Positions 17,208 to 27,416 of a DNA stretch of 64,000 bases are shown piece by piece (the stretch's first letter is position 1; each line of letters starts with the position of its first letter). Below the pieces are notes generated by a model. The model saw only the letters and a program-made list of their open reading frames with translations. It had not been told where the DNA came from and searched no databases. The position numbers and the translations under genes were made by a program. Origin of the DNA: Vallitalea sp. (GTDB lineage: Bacteria > Bacillota > Clostridia > Lachnospirales > Vallitaleaceae); contig JAOARM010000010.1 in NCBI GenBank assembly GCA_025210515.1, positions 167,646-231,645 on the forward strand, written 5' to 3'.

Positions 17208-18236
17208 ATGAAAAAAAGAGTTTTAATTATAATAGGCTTAGTAGCTATTTTATTATGTGGATGTAGTAGTAGATATGCAAATATTAAAGTTACTGACCAT
17301 ACTTATTTATTAGGAACTTTAGTTAAGATTACTATATATGGAAGAGATGTAAGTGATGAAGAGTTTCAGGAAATATTTAAAATAATTTCGGATATAGAAG
17401 ATAAAGTAAGTAAAAATATTCCAGATAGTGAAATTAGTATGATTAATAACAGTAAGAGTGATGAAGTGAAAATATCTAGTGATACATATAATATTATAGA
17501 AAAAGGACTATACTATTCAACATTATCACAGGGTAAGTTTGATATTACTATTGCTCCTCTAGTTGATTTATGGGGAATAGGTTCAGAAAATGCTCATGTT
17601 CCTAATAATGAGGAAATTATGGAGGCATTAAATAGAATTAATTATAATAGAATTAACTTAATTAAAAAAAATCAAAGTATAGGCATAGTGGAAGATACTA
17701 AGATTGATTTAGGAGGAATAGCTAAAGGGTATGTGGCAGATAAAGTTTCCTCATATTTAAAAGATAATAATATGGGACATGCTGTTATTAATCTAGGAGG
17801 TAATATATTAACAGTTGGAAAAAAACCTAACGGAGATTCGTGGAAAATAGGTATTCAAAATCCATTAGACAATAGAGGTAAGGAATTAGGGATTGTAACA
17901 ATAGGTGAAAAGTCAGTTGTTACATCAGGCATATACGAAAGGTATTTAGAAGAAGACGGAGTTAAATATCATCATATACTAAATCCATTTACAGGCTATC
18001 CAATTGAAAATGACTTAGTAAGTGTGACTATCATTTCAGATCATTCAGTTGATGGGGATGGTCTATCAACAGTGGCTTTTTCACAGGGATTAAAAGAAGG
18101 TTATAGTTTCGTTGAAGATATTGACAATGTAGAAGCTATATTTATAACAAAATATAATGAAGTATATTTAACAACAGGAGCAAAAGATATTTTCGAGCTT
18201 CGTAATTATAAATTTAAGATAAAGGAATTAGAGTAA
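17208..18236 (+). CDS. apbE: FAD:protein FMN transferase (ApbE family lipoprotein)
   Basis: ApbE attaches FMN to Thr/Ser of target proteins such as Rnf and Nqr subunits outside the cytoplasm, and needs magnesium. The protein starts with a lipoprotein signal peptide whose lipobox LCGC ends at Cys19, so it should be anchored on the outer face of the membrane. The ApbE features are GTLVKITIYG, KIDLGGIAKGYVADKV, NLGGNILTVG and the later HHILNPFTGYP. The 342 residues fit the family. No Rnf or other target gene is in the window. Confidence 0.93.
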   Translation: MKKRVLIIIGLVAILLCGCSSRYANIKVTDHTYLLGTLVKITIYGRDVSDEEFQEIFKIISDIEDKVSKNIPDSEISMINNSKSDEVKISSDTYNIIEKGLYYSTLSQGKFDITIAPLVDLWGIGSENAHVPNNEEIMEALNRINYNRINLIKKNQSIGIVEDTKIDLGGIAKGYVADKVSSYLKDNNMGHAVINLGGNILTVGKKPNGDSWKIGIQNPLDNRGKELGIVTIGEKSVVTSGIYERYLEEDGVKYHHILNPFTGYPIENDLVSVTIISDHSVDGDGLSTVAFSQGLKEGYSFVEDIDNVEAIFITKYNEVYLTTGAKDIFELRNYKFKIKELE

Positions 18237-18313
18237 ATCAGTGCTTTTATAAGAAAAATACTTAATTAAACTGTTCAAATTACAAAAAATCTATATATTG
18301 TTAAGTGGTGGTT

Positions 18314-18355
18314 AAGTGCCATGCTATATAATTATTATTTAGCATGGCACTTTTT
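18314..18355 (+). terminator. Intrinsic terminator of apbE
   Basis: AAGTGCCATGCTA pairs perfectly with TAGCATGGCACTT and is followed by a T-run. It separates apbE from the surface-protein gene. Confidence 0.9.
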
Positions 18356-18406
18356 CGTGATCTAATAGATACTAATATGAGCAAAATTTGAGCGGAGGGA
18401 TTACAA

Positions 18407-21400
18407 ATGAATAACAGTAATTATAAACATATACAATTAAATAAAAAGTTTTTCTCTATATTGTTAATAACTTCATTTATTGTACAGTTAATATTACCAT
18501 TAAATAATTTTAACAATTTGGTATATGCCAAAACAGATAATGGTTTTACAGTTTTGCAAACAATCAATAAAAGTAGTATTAGAGCTTCAGAAGAAGTTGA
18601 AGTAAAACTTAACTATGGTACAAGCGGTGATAAGAATTTTTATAATACTAAGATTATATATACATTACCTTATGGAGCCGTACTTAATAAAATAAAAGTT
18701 AATGGATCAGTAGAATATAGTACTGATTCAACTAATAGAATTATTACTTTTAACCTTGAAAGTAGAGATAAAGATAATAACAAAGAAGGATATATGCGTC
18801 CCGGACAAAGTGGAGATATTCTTATATATTTCAAAATACCAGGACCAAAAAATCTATATCCTAATGGAAAAAAATTAAAATTTGATAAAAATGCATTAGC
18901 AAAAGCTAATCTGGGAAGTAGTAGTGGAAATTCTATTGAGTTCTATGCACAAGCAGAAGATATAACTTATATAGCACCTGCAAAATGGAAGATAAGTAAA
19001 ACTACGCCAAAAGATACTTTAACTATTTCAAAAGATAAAAATGTTACGTATGTAATTGCTAATTATTCTATTGTAGTAAGTAATGGAAATTGTGATTTGA
19101 AAGATGTCACAATAACAGATATATTACCAGAAGATGTAATAGTAGAAAATTCATCAGGTGGTACAGAAATACTAGATGGAAAAACTAAGAAACTTCAGTG
19201 GAATTATTCTCACATAGATTATAATAAGACTAAGAAAATAGATATATCTATAAAATTTCCCATAAAAGGAAGAGTTAGTGGAGTAGAAGGTGTCTATGAC
19301 AAAGATTCAAGAACTAATACAGTTAAAATAACTGGATACCCATCAGACTTTGGCGAAAATGGACAAATAATAAAAGGAAACAATCTATATACATTTGTTA
19401 ATGGTGGACAGGCACAAGCCACTACTAAATTTGAATTATCTAAAAAAACATGGGGAGTATATACTTCTGGAGAAGAAATTAAAAAAATTCCCCTTAATCC
19501 TTCCGAGACAAAAGTAAATGTTAATTATACAGTAGGATTTACAAATGGAGATCGTGGAATTAAAAATGTTACATTAAGTTATGAAATACCAGATGATGCA
19601 ACTGTAGAAGATGCTGATGGTGGTTTGGTAGTACCTAGACACGGCAAACGATATATTGATTGGGCTGAAAGTGTAATAGATGCAGCAACTAATTATAGTA
19701 AAGATATAATATTATCTTATAAAATTAAAAGAACTTCGCCTGAAGGAGTAGAAAATAATTCTACTAGAACTAATATAGTAACAGCAAGTGCAGTATTTCA
19801 ATATGAGGAAAACAGTTCAGTAATATTTAATCCTAGTACAGATAATATAACAACGAAATTTATTGAAGATGATGTTAAATGGGTATTAAGTAAAGATGCT
19901 ACATTAAAAGTAGCAATACCACATAGTATAAGTACGGAAACTAGTGAGGTTGAATATATCATTAAGCTAGATAGTATAGGAGATGATCCTAAAACTAATC
20001 TACCTCTAAAAAGTGTAACGATAACAGATAATTTGCCAACTGGAGCTATAATACAATCATCAATTCCTGTAAAAGATAGCTCAAGTACTGATACTAATCC
20101 TACATGGACTTTTAATAATATTAATCCTATAGATAAAAACACTTGGCCAAAAGTTACATTAAAAGTTAAATACCCTATTAAGCGTTACGGAAATTCAACT
20201 GGGATTGTAGAAGGTACAAAACTAGTAAATGAAGCTACAGTAGTAGGTGTTATTGATGATAATAATAATACGGTTTATAATTTCAAAAATTCTTTCAGTA
20301 AAGCTACAACAGAATTCGTAAAAACATCCCCTCCTGTACCTAAGGTTATTGTTGGAATAGAAAATTATAGTGAAGACAGTGGAAGTGGTGTTTATAAGCA
20401 TTTTGATAAAGGAGATGAAATAGTATATACATTAGATTTCCAAAATAAAAAACATAGAAATCATAAACTAGAAAAAGTTAATCTAATAGGAGAAAATTAT
20501 CCACAGTATATAGACTTTGATAAAATTAAGACAGGAATAGCTAATAATAAAGTTGAATATGAACTTTGGTATAAGACCTCTGATAATTCTAGTACATGGA
20601 AGAAATACTCTCAGACGTTATATACAGATGTTAGTTCAGAAATTACCAAAGATCAATTAGATAACGTAAATAATATAATAGCATTTAAAATTGAATATAA
20701 ACAAGATATTCCTACTGGATTTGCATATACAGATAAAATAAAGATATATGGAAAAGTTAATACAGTTGTTGTTGATATGCAAGAAGTTACTTATGGCTTT
20801 GAAGCTATAGGTGAATATCTATCATTTGAAAACAACAATAATTTTTCTATTGTAGATAACATTAAGTTTACAATAAGGGTAAAAACTGCATGGATATCTC
20901 CTTATAATAAAACGATATATAAAAATACACAAGATGATTATATTAAGCAAGATATAATTGGATTTTCTATTAATCTAACTAATAAAGATAGATGGGCAAC
21001 AAGTCCTCTAATAAAACCAGTGATTATTGATGTATTACCATATGGAGTGAATTTTGTATCATGGGAGAATAAATGGGGAGCAGACGTACAATTTGAAGAA
21101 CATAAAAATATTCCAGAAGAAGGTAAAACGACTCTTGTATGGACTTTTAATAAAGATATAGCTATTGGAGAAAGTATTGAAATTAAATATGATACGAAAG
21201 TTGCAAACTATGCAATTGTAGGAACTTATACTAATGAAATATACCTTATGAGCGAGGGCGCTTATGTATGGAAAAATAATATTATTAATGAAAGTGATAC
21301 TAAATTAGATATTAATAATGATAACGATACAGATGATAAATATATTGAAGGTGATGGGAAACAAATAAAGATAAGAAAAACTGCTGCTCTAGATGCTACT

Positions 21401-24400
21401 AAATGGGTAAGAGGAGAACTAGATTATAGAGATAATGAGGATAATCCTGAAAATGGATTTAGATATCGAGACGATAAAGGGGATTTAGTACAAGGTAGAA
21501 GTACTCCAGGTGGAGCGGCAGATTATAGTTTGAGAGTTAAAAATGTTGGAAGTACTTTAATGAAGAAAATAGAATTAATAGATATTCTTCCAAGGATAAA
21601 CGATACAAGAATCCTTAATCTAAATCAAAGAGAATCTAAGTGGACACCTTATTTAATTAAGACACTACTATCTGGTAAAATTGATGCAGTAACAGATACA
21701 TTTGGTAATGAGAAAATGGCACGTGTTGATATTTATTACAGTAAAGCTTATGATCCTATTCGTAAAAATAGCGAAGGTGTTGATATAGGAACTCAACAGC
21801 CACAATGGTCACAAGTGCCTCCAAAAGATTTGACCGACGTAAAATCACTTAAGTTTGATATTTGGTTTTATGATGAAGGTGGAGAGAAATATTACTTAAA
21901 ACCAGATAGTGAAGTTAGAATTGATTGGAGAATGAGAGCACCACTTGGAACGCCTACAGACGATTCTATTACTTGGAATACAGTAGCAACCTACGGAACT
22001 TATGTTTTTAATAATAAGGACTATTCTCTAGTGTGGAATGAACCAGCAAAAGTAGGAATGAAAGTTGTCAAGAACCCATATGGCGCTATTGGCGATTTTG
22101 TATGGTTTGATAAAAACGGTGATGGAAAGCAGAATGATGGGTATGATAATGAAAATGCTGGTCTAAACGGAATAAAAGTACATCTTTATAAGAAGAGAAG
22201 TAATGAAACAATTTGGAAAAAAGTAGATACTACATTAACAGGTAATGATTTTAACGGTAATCCAGGTTATTATCTTTTCCCTTCTCTTGATACTGCACAG
22301 TATTTTGTAAGTTTTGAATTACCTAATTATTATAAACCAACTATACTTAATAGTGGTGAAGATAATATAGATTCAGATGGAAAAGCAAAAGATATAACAG
22401 AATGCAGTGAAAGTATACATACAGAAGTTGTATCTATTGATGGCAAAAATAAGGAACAGAACTTAAAATTAGATTTAGGACTTGTTAAATCTGATAGTGT
22501 AACAGAACCAAGCCTAAAGCTTACAAAAACTGCTACTCACTATCAACAAGTAGGAGAAACTAACAAAATACCTATTGGTAATCCAAAAATTAGCCTTAAT
22601 AAAGGAGAAACAATTATATATAGTGTTACTGTAGAAAATGATTGTCAAATACCTTTAACCAATATAACATTACAAGACGAAAGAAATACTGCATATTTTG
22701 AATTAGCATCAATGCAAAAAACAGATAATATAATATATGATAAAAACACAACTCCTAATAAGTTAAAGATAAAAAAACTTTTACCAGGAGAGAACTATAA
22801 TATTGAGTGTAAATATGTAATAAAAGAATCAGATCTGAACATGAAGCCATTAGTTAATACAGTAAGCGTATGGGCTAATGAATTAAAAGACAAAACTAAT
22901 CATAATGAGCCATATAAAAAAGCTACAGAAACTATCCAAATCGTTGATTTAACACTTAATAAAGAAGTTGTTAGTATTAAGAAAAAAGATGGAAGTATAA
23001 TAACAGTTACTGATTCTTCTACAATGGGAGTTGAGCATTCAGATGTGTTAAGCTATAGACTTACAGTTACTAATGTGGGTAGTGTAGAACTAAGTGATTT
23101 AGTTGTAGAAGATAATAAAATTATTATAAACAAAGTTTCTGATACTGATAAATGGACTAAAATATCAGACAGTAAACAAAAAATTACATTAAAATCAGGT
23201 GAAAGCGCTTGGGTAGAAGGTGAGTATGTAGTTAAAAAAACTGACAAAGATGTTATTAAAAATACAGCAACAGCTACTAATGATAAAATCCGTACTACAA
23301 GAGATGCTTCAACAGACATATATTTTAAAGGAATTGTATTAACAAAAGAAGTTAAAAGTATTAATGGAAAAGCTCCTTTAATTGTAGATGGAAAGCTTGT
23401 AGCTAATGTTTCGGATACTATTTTGTATGAAGTTACATTTACTAATACAGATAAAACAACTCTAAGAAATGTAGTTATAGTAAAAGATGAGTTAATAACA
23501 TCATATAATAATGAAAAACCAAGAGACATATTAATAAAAAAACCTAGTCCTGTAGATTTAAAGTCAAAAGAAAGTAAGAAAATAACTTATCAATACAAAG
23601 TTAGTGAACAAGATATTAACAAACTTGGTATTACTAAGCCTATTGTAAATAAAGTATATGGTAAGAGTAGTTATACAAAAACTAGAGAAGCAGAGGCAGT
23701 AGTACAATTGGCGTATCTAGAATTAACTAAAGAAGCAGACAAATCTACTTTCGCTACAGGTGATAAAATAACATATACTATTAAAATTAAAAATAAAGGC
23801 TCAATAGCACTCAATAATGTGAAAGTGACAGACGTAATGCTTGGTATTAATGAAACTAATACTGGAAATATTAAGAAACTAGCAGTAGATGAAGAAGTAA
23901 TATTAAAAGGTACATATACAGCAACAAAAGAAGATTACAAAAAAGGTAAAATAGAGAATATAGTAACAGCTATATCTGATGAAACCCCTTCAAAAGAAAG
24001 TAAAGTTGTTATTAATAAAAAAGCATCAGTTACACCTAATAAGCCTACAGAACCAAAGGAAGAGCCTAATATAAGCATTAGTAAGACAGGAGATAAATCA
24101 ACAGCCAAAGTAGGAGATAGTGTTAGCTACTCTATTTCTGTTACTAATACTGGTGATGTGAGATTAACAAATGTAGTAGTTTCCGATAATATGTTAAACA
24201 TTGATAGTAAGGTGCAATCACTAGATGTTAACGAGACAAGAACTTATACAGGAACATATACTATAACAAAAGATGACGAGAATAATGGAAAAGTTGTTAA
24301 TGTAGCAACAGTAAGTAGTAATGAAACTTCAACTAAGGAAGATAATCATACAGTATATGTGACAAAAGATGAAATAACAGAAGAAAATGATAAGGAAAAA

Positions 24401-24850
24401 GATAAAGAGAAGGATAAGGAAAAAGACAAAGTTAAAGAAGACAAAGATCAAGAAGTGAAAGAAGAGAAAGATAACAAACCAAAAGAAAAAGATGTTGTTA
24501 AAGACAAAGAAAAAGAAATAGATAATACTACAAAAGTAATTCCAAAAGATAAAGTAATACCAAAAGAGGTAGTTGAACAACCTAAACACGGTAAGGTGGA
24601 AATTGATGAAGAAGGAAATATGATCTATACACCAGAAGAAGGATACAAAGGTAAGGACACTTTTAAAGTTAAAGTAATTAATGAAGATGGCGAAGAATTT
24701 ATAATGGAAATTGAGATTGAAGATGATGAAATAGCTCTTGGTGGTTTTGAGTTGCCAAAGACAGGTCAAAAAAGACCAGCACCTTTTTATCCATTAGGTT
24801 TTTCAATGATTGCAATAGGACTATTTCTAACTATTAAAAAGAAAAAATAA
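18407..24850 (+). CDS. Giant LPXTG-anchored surface protein with DUF11-type repeats and an SdrD B-like domain
   Basis: The 2147-residue protein has a signal peptide (about 1-41, ending near VYAKT). Beta-rich DUF11-like repeats fill residues about 45-1220, marked by recurring LPxGAxxxx and NxxTVT-type segments. An SdrD B-like domain (about 1225-1361) starts GAIGDFVWFDKNGDGKQNDG, with a calcium-type DKNGDGKQND loop. Five further DUF11 repeats start near 1367, 1514, 1642, 1768 and 1888. A Lys/Glu/Asp repeat (about 1991-2050), a cadherin-like tandem domain (about 2058-2105, PKHGKVEIDEEGN) and the sorting signal LPKTG (2116-2120) with a hydrophobic helix and KKKK tail complete it. Sortase should link it to the wall. 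No sortase gene is in the window. The ligand is unknown; adhesion or a surface coat is likely. Confidence 0.9.
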   Translation: MNNSNYKHIQLNKKFFSILLITSFIVQLILPLNNFNNLVYAKTDNGFTVLQTINKSSIRASEEVEVKLNYGTSGDKNFYNTKIIYTLPYGAVLNKIKVNGSVEYSTDSTNRIITFNLESRDKDNNKEGYMRPGQSGDILIYFKIPGPKNLYPNGKKLKFDKNALAKANLGSSSGNSIEFYAQAEDITYIAPAKWKISKTTPKDTLTISKDKNVTYVIANYSIVVSNGNCDLKDVTITDILPEDVIVENSSGGTEILDGKTKKLQWNYSHIDYNKTKKIDISIKFPIKGRVSGVEGVYDKDSRTNTVKITGYPSDFGENGQIIKGNNLYTFVNGGQAQATTKFELSKKTWGVYTSGEEIKKIPLNPSETKVNVNYTVGFTNGDRGIKNVTLSYEIPDDATVEDADGGLVVPRHGKRYIDWAESVIDAATNYSKDIILSYKIKRTSPEGVENNSTRTNIVTASAVFQYEENSSVIFNPSTDNITTKFIEDDVKWVLSKDATLKVAIPHSISTETSEVEYIIKLDSIGDDPKTNLPLKSVTITDNLPTGAIIQSSIPVKDSSSTDTNPTWTFNNINPIDKNTWPKVTLKVKYPIKRYGNSTGIVEGTKLVNEATVVGVIDDNNNTVYNFKNSFSKATTEFVKTSPPVPKVIVGIENYSEDSGSGVYKHFDKGDEIVYTLDFQNKKHRNHKLEKVNLIGENYPQYIDFDKIKTGIANNKVEYELWYKTSDNSSTWKKYSQTLYTDVSSEITKDQLDNVNNIIAFKIEYKQDIPTGFAYTDKIKIYGKVNTVVVDMQEVTYGFEAIGEYLSFENNNNFSIVDNIKFTIRVKTAWISPYNKTIYKNTQDDYIKQDIIGFSINLTNKDRWATSPLIKPVIIDVLPYGVNFVSWENKWGADVQFEEHKNIPEEGKTTLVWTFNKDIAIGESIEIKYDTKVANYAIVGTYTNEIYLMSEGAYVWKNNIINESDTKLDINNDNDTDDKYIEGDGKQIKIRKTAALDATKWVRGELDYRDNEDNPENGFRYRDDKGDLVQGRSTPGGAADYSLRVKNVGSTLMKKIELIDILPRINDTRILNLNQRESKWTPYLIKTLLSGKIDAVTDTFGNEKMARVDIYYSKAYDPIRKNSEGVDIGTQQPQWSQVPPKDLTDVKSLKFDIWFYDEGGEKYYLKPDSEVRIDWRMRAPLGTPTDDSITWNTVATYGTYVFNNKDYSLVWNEPAKVGMKVVKNPYGAIGDFVWFDKNGDGKQNDGYDNENAGLNGIKVHLYKKRSNETIWKKVDTTLTGNDFNGNPGYYLFPSLDTAQYFVSFELPNYYKPTILNSGEDNIDSDGKAKDITECSESIHTEVVSIDGKNKEQNLKLDLGLVKSDSVTEPSLKLTKTATHYQQVGETNKIPIGNPKISLNKGETIIYSVTVENDCQIPLTNITLQDERNTAYFELASMQKTDNIIYDKNTTPNKLKIKKLLPGENYNIECKYVIKESDLNMKPLVNTVSVWANELKDKTNHNEPYKKATETIQIVDLTLNKEVVSIKKKDGSIITVTDSSTMGVEHSDVLSYRLTVTNVGSVELSDLVVEDNKIIINKVSDTDKWTKISDSKQKITLKSGESAWVEGEYVVKKTDKDVIKNTATATNDKIRTTRDASTDIYFKGIVLTKEVKSINGKAPLIVDGKLVANVSDTILYEVTFTNTDKTTLRNVVIVKDELITSYNNEKPRDILIKKPSPVDLKSKESKKITYQYKVSEQDINKLGITKPIVNKVYGKSSYTKTREAEAVVQLAYLELTKEADKSTFATGDKITYTIKIKNKGSIALNNVKVTDVMLGINETNTGNIKKLAVDEEVILKGTYTATKEDYKKGKIENIVTAISDETPSKESKVVINKKASVTPNKPTEPKEEPNISISKTGDKSTAKVGDSVSYSISVTNTGDVRLTNVVVSDNMLNIDSKVQSLDVNETRTYTGTYTITKDDENNGKVVNVATVSSNETSTKEDNHTVYVTKDEITEENDKEKDKEKDKEKDKVKEDKDQEVKEEKDNKPKEKDVVKDKEKEIDNTTKVIPKDKVIPKEVVEQPKHGKVEIDEEGNMIYTPEEGYKGKDTFKVKVINEDGEEFIMEIEIEDDEIALGGFELPKTGQKRPAPFYPLGFSMIAIGLFLTIKKKK

Positions 24851-24853
24851 TAT

Positions 24854-24882
24854 GTATATTTCAAAGACTAATCCCATATATT
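24854..24882 (+). promoter_or_regulatory. Sigma-E-type promoter for spoIIID
   Basis: GTATATT (24854-24860), a 14-base spacer and CATATATT (24875-24882) match the Bacillus sigma-E pattern KMATATT-N14-CATACAHT with one mismatch in each box. It begins four bases after the surface-protein stop codon. spoIIID is sigma-E controlled in Bacillus. Confidence 0.62.
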
Positions 24883-24915
24883 TAACTAAGCAATGATTCG
24901 AGGGGGATTAGTCTT
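24864..24915 (+). promoter_or_regulatory. Hairpin masking the spoIIID ribosome site and start codon
   Basis: AAGACTAATCCC (24864-24875) is the perfect inverted complement of GGGATTAGTCTT (24904-24915). The right arm covers most of the AGGGGG ribosome site and two bases of the TTG start. The left arm lies inside the sigma-E promoter spacer, so RNA started there would lack it, while read-through RNA from upstream would be masked. Confidence 0.6.
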
Positions 24916-25186
24916 GAAGCAATATATAGAGGAAAGGGCTATAGAGGTAGCAAATTATATTATTAATTCAAATGCTACAGTAAGACAAACTGCCAAAAAA
25001 TTTGGTATAAGTAAGTCTACAGTGCATAAAGATGTAACAGAAAGACTAAGTAAGATAAATCCGGGCTTAGCTATAGAAGCTAGGAAAGTCCTTGACATCA
25101 ATAAATCTGAAAGGCATATTAGAGGTGGATTAGCTACACGAGCAAAATATATTAATATGACTAGTACAAGACCGACATTATATTAA
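24914..25186 (+). CDS. spoIIID: Sporulation transcription factor SpoIIID
   Basis: This small (90 residues) DNA-binding protein of the mother cell activates and represses sigma-E and sigma-K genes. It reads KQYIEERAIEVANYI, then a helix-turn-helix with VRQTAKKFGISKSTVHKDV, then ERLSKINPGLA and a C-terminal basic region with HIRGGLATRAKY, closely matching the known Bacillus protein in order and length. The start is TTG 24914, seven bases after AGGGGG. ATG 24893 is in frame but has no ribosome site. mbl, flhO and flhP follow, the same order as in Bacillus subtilis. Confidence 0.95.
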   Translation: MKQYIEERAIEVANYIINSNATVRQTAKKFGISKSTVHKDVTERLSKINPGLAIEARKVLDINKSERHIRGGLATRAKYINMTSTRPTLY

Positions 25187-25221
25187 TATGATTTAGTAAC
25201 AAAATAGCTATACCAAATAAT

Positions 25222-25260
25222 AAAGGACAAATCTCAAATATGAGAAGAGTCCTTTTTTTT
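25222..25260 (+). terminator. Intrinsic terminator of spoIIID
   Basis: AAAGGAC pairs with GTCCTTT around an inner TCTCA/TGAGA hairpin, followed by a run of T. The rest of the 393-base gap to mbl (25187-25579) holds the promoter at 25293 and no gene. Confidence 0.85.
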
Positions 25261-25292
25261 CGATAAATATTGAAAAAATATTAAATTTTCCT

Positions 25293-25320
25293 TTGAAAAT
25301 TAGCCATATTTGTATATAAT
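25293..25320 (+). promoter_or_regulatory. Sigma-A-type promoter for mbl-flhO-flhP-flgJ
   Basis: TTGAAA (25293-25298) and a perfect TATAAT (25315-25320) are 16 bases apart. It leaves a leader of about 255 bases before mbl. Confidence 0.55.
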
Positions 25321-25579
25321 ATTATATATGGTAATAATAGTATATGATGGTAGTAGTTATTGACATATAATTATTACATTAATATATAGAAAGTTATTTC
25401 AAATCTTATAATATGTAAATATCTAGAAGTCTATTTTATCCTATTAGAGAAACTCATATAAAGTTTGGAATTCATTAGCATAAATACTGACTTGTAAGTT
25501 GAATAATAGACATAAATTGTGTGACTTTGTTGAATACAATAATAAAAAATATAACCATAGACTAGAAAGGGGATTAATA

Positions 25580-26566
25580 ATGTTTGGAACAGATATTGGA
25601 ATTGATTTAGGAACGGCAAATGTACTTGTATATATCAAAGGGAAAGGTGTAGTACTTAGAGAACCTTCTGTTGTTGCTATAGATACACATACTAATAAAA
25701 TACTTGCAGTAGGAAGTGATGCAAGAAGAATGCTTGGTAGAACACCAGGAAATATAGTTGCTATTCGTCCACTTAGACAAGGTGTTATTTCAGATTATAC
25801 AGTTACAGAAAAAATGATAAAATATTTCATATCAAAAGCTGTTGGAAAAAGAATAAGAAAGCCAAGAATAACTGTATGTGTTCCTAGTGGCGTTACAGAA
25901 GTAGAAAAAAGAGCCGTAGAAGATGCTACTTATCAAGCAGGAGCTAGAAAGGTTGAGATTATAGAAGAACCTATAGCTGCTGCAATTGGAGCGGGTATTG
26001 ATATAAGTAAAGCATGCGGTAGTATGGTGGTAGATATTGGTGGTGGGACTGCTGATATTGCTGTTATTTCATTAGGAGGAACAGTAGTAAGTACTTCTAT
26101 TAAAGTAGCAGGGGATAACTTCGATGAAGCTATTGTTAGATATATGAGAAAGAAACATAACCTTTTAATTGGTGAAAGAACAGCAGAAGAAATAAAGATT
26201 AAGATTGGTACAGCTTATAAAAGACCAGAAGTTCTAACAATGGATGTTAGAGGAAGAAATCTAATTACTGGATTACCAAAAACTATTACTGTTTCATCTG
26301 TTGAAACAGAAGAAGCACTTAGAGAAGCAACTTCTAACATAGTAGAAGCTGTTCATAGCGTTCTTGAAAAAACACCACCAGAGTTATCAGCAGATATTTC
26401 TGATAGAGGTATAGTATTAACAGGTGGAGGAAGTTTATTACAAGGGCTTGATCAATTAATTGAAAATAAAACAGGTATTAATGTAATTACAGCTGATGAT
26501 GCATTAACTTGTGTAGCAATAGGTACAGGAAAATATGTAGAATATCAAGCAAATCAAGCAAATTAG
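25580..26566 (+). CDS. mbl: MreB-like cell-shape protein Mbl
   Basis: This bacterial actin homologue forms membrane-associated filaments that guide side-wall peptidoglycan synthesis. It has the phosphate-1 motif [30 protein letters not shown] (phosphate-2) and [18 protein letters not shown] (adenosine motif). The 328 residues are standard. ATG 25580 follows AAAGGGGATTAATA; the upstream open frame lacks a start with a ribosome site. Mbl rather than MreB is chosen from the spoIIID-mbl-flhO-flhP gene order. Confidence 0.93.
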   Translation: MFGTDIGIDLGTANVLVYIKGKGVVLREPSVVAIDTHTNKILAVGSDARRMLGRTPGNIVAIRPLRQGVISDYTVTEKMIKYFISKAVGKRIRKPRITVCVPSGVTEVEKRAVEDATYQAGARKVEIIEEPIAAAIGAGIDISKACGSMVVDIGGGTADIAVISLGGTVVSTSIKVAGDNFDEAIVRYMRKKHNLLIGERTAEEIKIKIGTAYKRPEVLTMDVRGRNLITGLPKTITVSSVETEEALREATSNIVEAVHSVLEKTPPELSADISDRGIVLTGGGSLLQGLDQLIENKTGINVITADDALTCVAIGTGKYVEYQANQAN

Positions 26567-26602
26567 ATATTAAATTATAGCTATTTAGGAGGTGGAGATA
26601 TT

Positions 26603-27373
26603 ATGGTAAAAGGTTTGTATACGGCTTCAAATGGAATGATAGCACAACAACATAAGATGGATGTTATATCTAACAATCTTGCTAATGTTAATACTACAGG
26701 ATTCAAAAAAGATGGTGTAATTGTAGAATCTTTCGATGAAATGCTAATTACTAAAGTAAATGACCCTAATGTAAGTGGTAATGAAGTTATTGGGAAAATG
26801 ACTCTTGGATGCAAAGTTGGAAATGTATATACAGATCACTCTCAAGGTGGTGCAACGATTACAGGAGATCCTTATAATATCGCTATACTTGGTGAAGGTA
26901 TGGTTGCTATTGGAGTAGAAGATAAAGAAGGTAATATGTCTGTTAAATATACAAGAGATGGTTCATTTACCTTATCTTCTGATGGAACTCTTTTAACAAG
27001 AGAAGGCAATTATGTATTAGGAGAGAAAGGTAAAATAGTAATACCTAATGGTAGTAATAACATTAGAATATCAGAAGATGGTAGAATTTTTGACGATGAT
27101 AAGATCATTGATAAAATTTCTCTGACAGATTTTGAGAATCCAGAGACTCTAAGAAAAATAGGGGATAATCTATATGTAAAAACAGAAGATACAATAGAAC
27201 AAGATTTTTCTAGTAAAATACTTCAAGGACATTTAGAAAGTTCTAACGTTAATACTGTTAAAGAGATGGTAGAGATGATAAATGTAATGAGAACTTATGA
27301 AGCTAACCAAAAAGTAATTCATACACAAGATGAAACACTTGGAAAAGCAGTTAATGAAGTAGGAAGAATATAA
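26603..27373 (+). CDS. flhO: Flagellar hook-basal body rod protein FlhO (FlgF/FlgG family)
   Basis: The 256-residue distal-rod-type protein starts MVKGLYTASNGMIAQQHKMD, followed by SNNLANVNTTGFKKDG, the rod-protein N-terminal coiled-coil signature. The C-terminal signature LESSNVNTVKEMVEMINVMRTYEANQK closes it. AGGAGGTGGAGATATT precedes the ATG. It lies 36 bases after mbl and 43 before its paralogue flhP. It forms part of the rod that crosses the wall. Confidence 0.93.
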   Translation: MVKGLYTASNGMIAQQHKMDVISNNLANVNTTGFKKDGVIVESFDEMLITKVNDPNVSGNEVIGKMTLGCKVGNVYTDHSQGGATITGDPYNIAILGEGMVAIGVEDKEGNMSVKYTRDGSFTLSSDGTLLTREGNYVLGEKGKIVIPNGSNNIRISEDGRIFDDDKIIDKISLTDFENPETLRKIGDNLYVKTEDTIEQDFSSKILQGHLESSNVNTVKEMVEMINVMRTYEANQKVIHTQDETLGKAVNEVGRI

Positions 27374-27416
27374 CGTAATTTGACAAAATATATTTAACGA
27401 AGGGAATGAAAGCAAT

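Noticed and set aside
24329..24769. Minus-strand open frame of 146 codons rich in Phe and Ile
   Set aside because: It is the antisense of the Lys/Glu/Asp repeat of the surface protein; composition explains it.
25499..25579. In-frame extension of mbl
   Set aside because: No ribosome site, and the family N-terminus is at ATG 25580.
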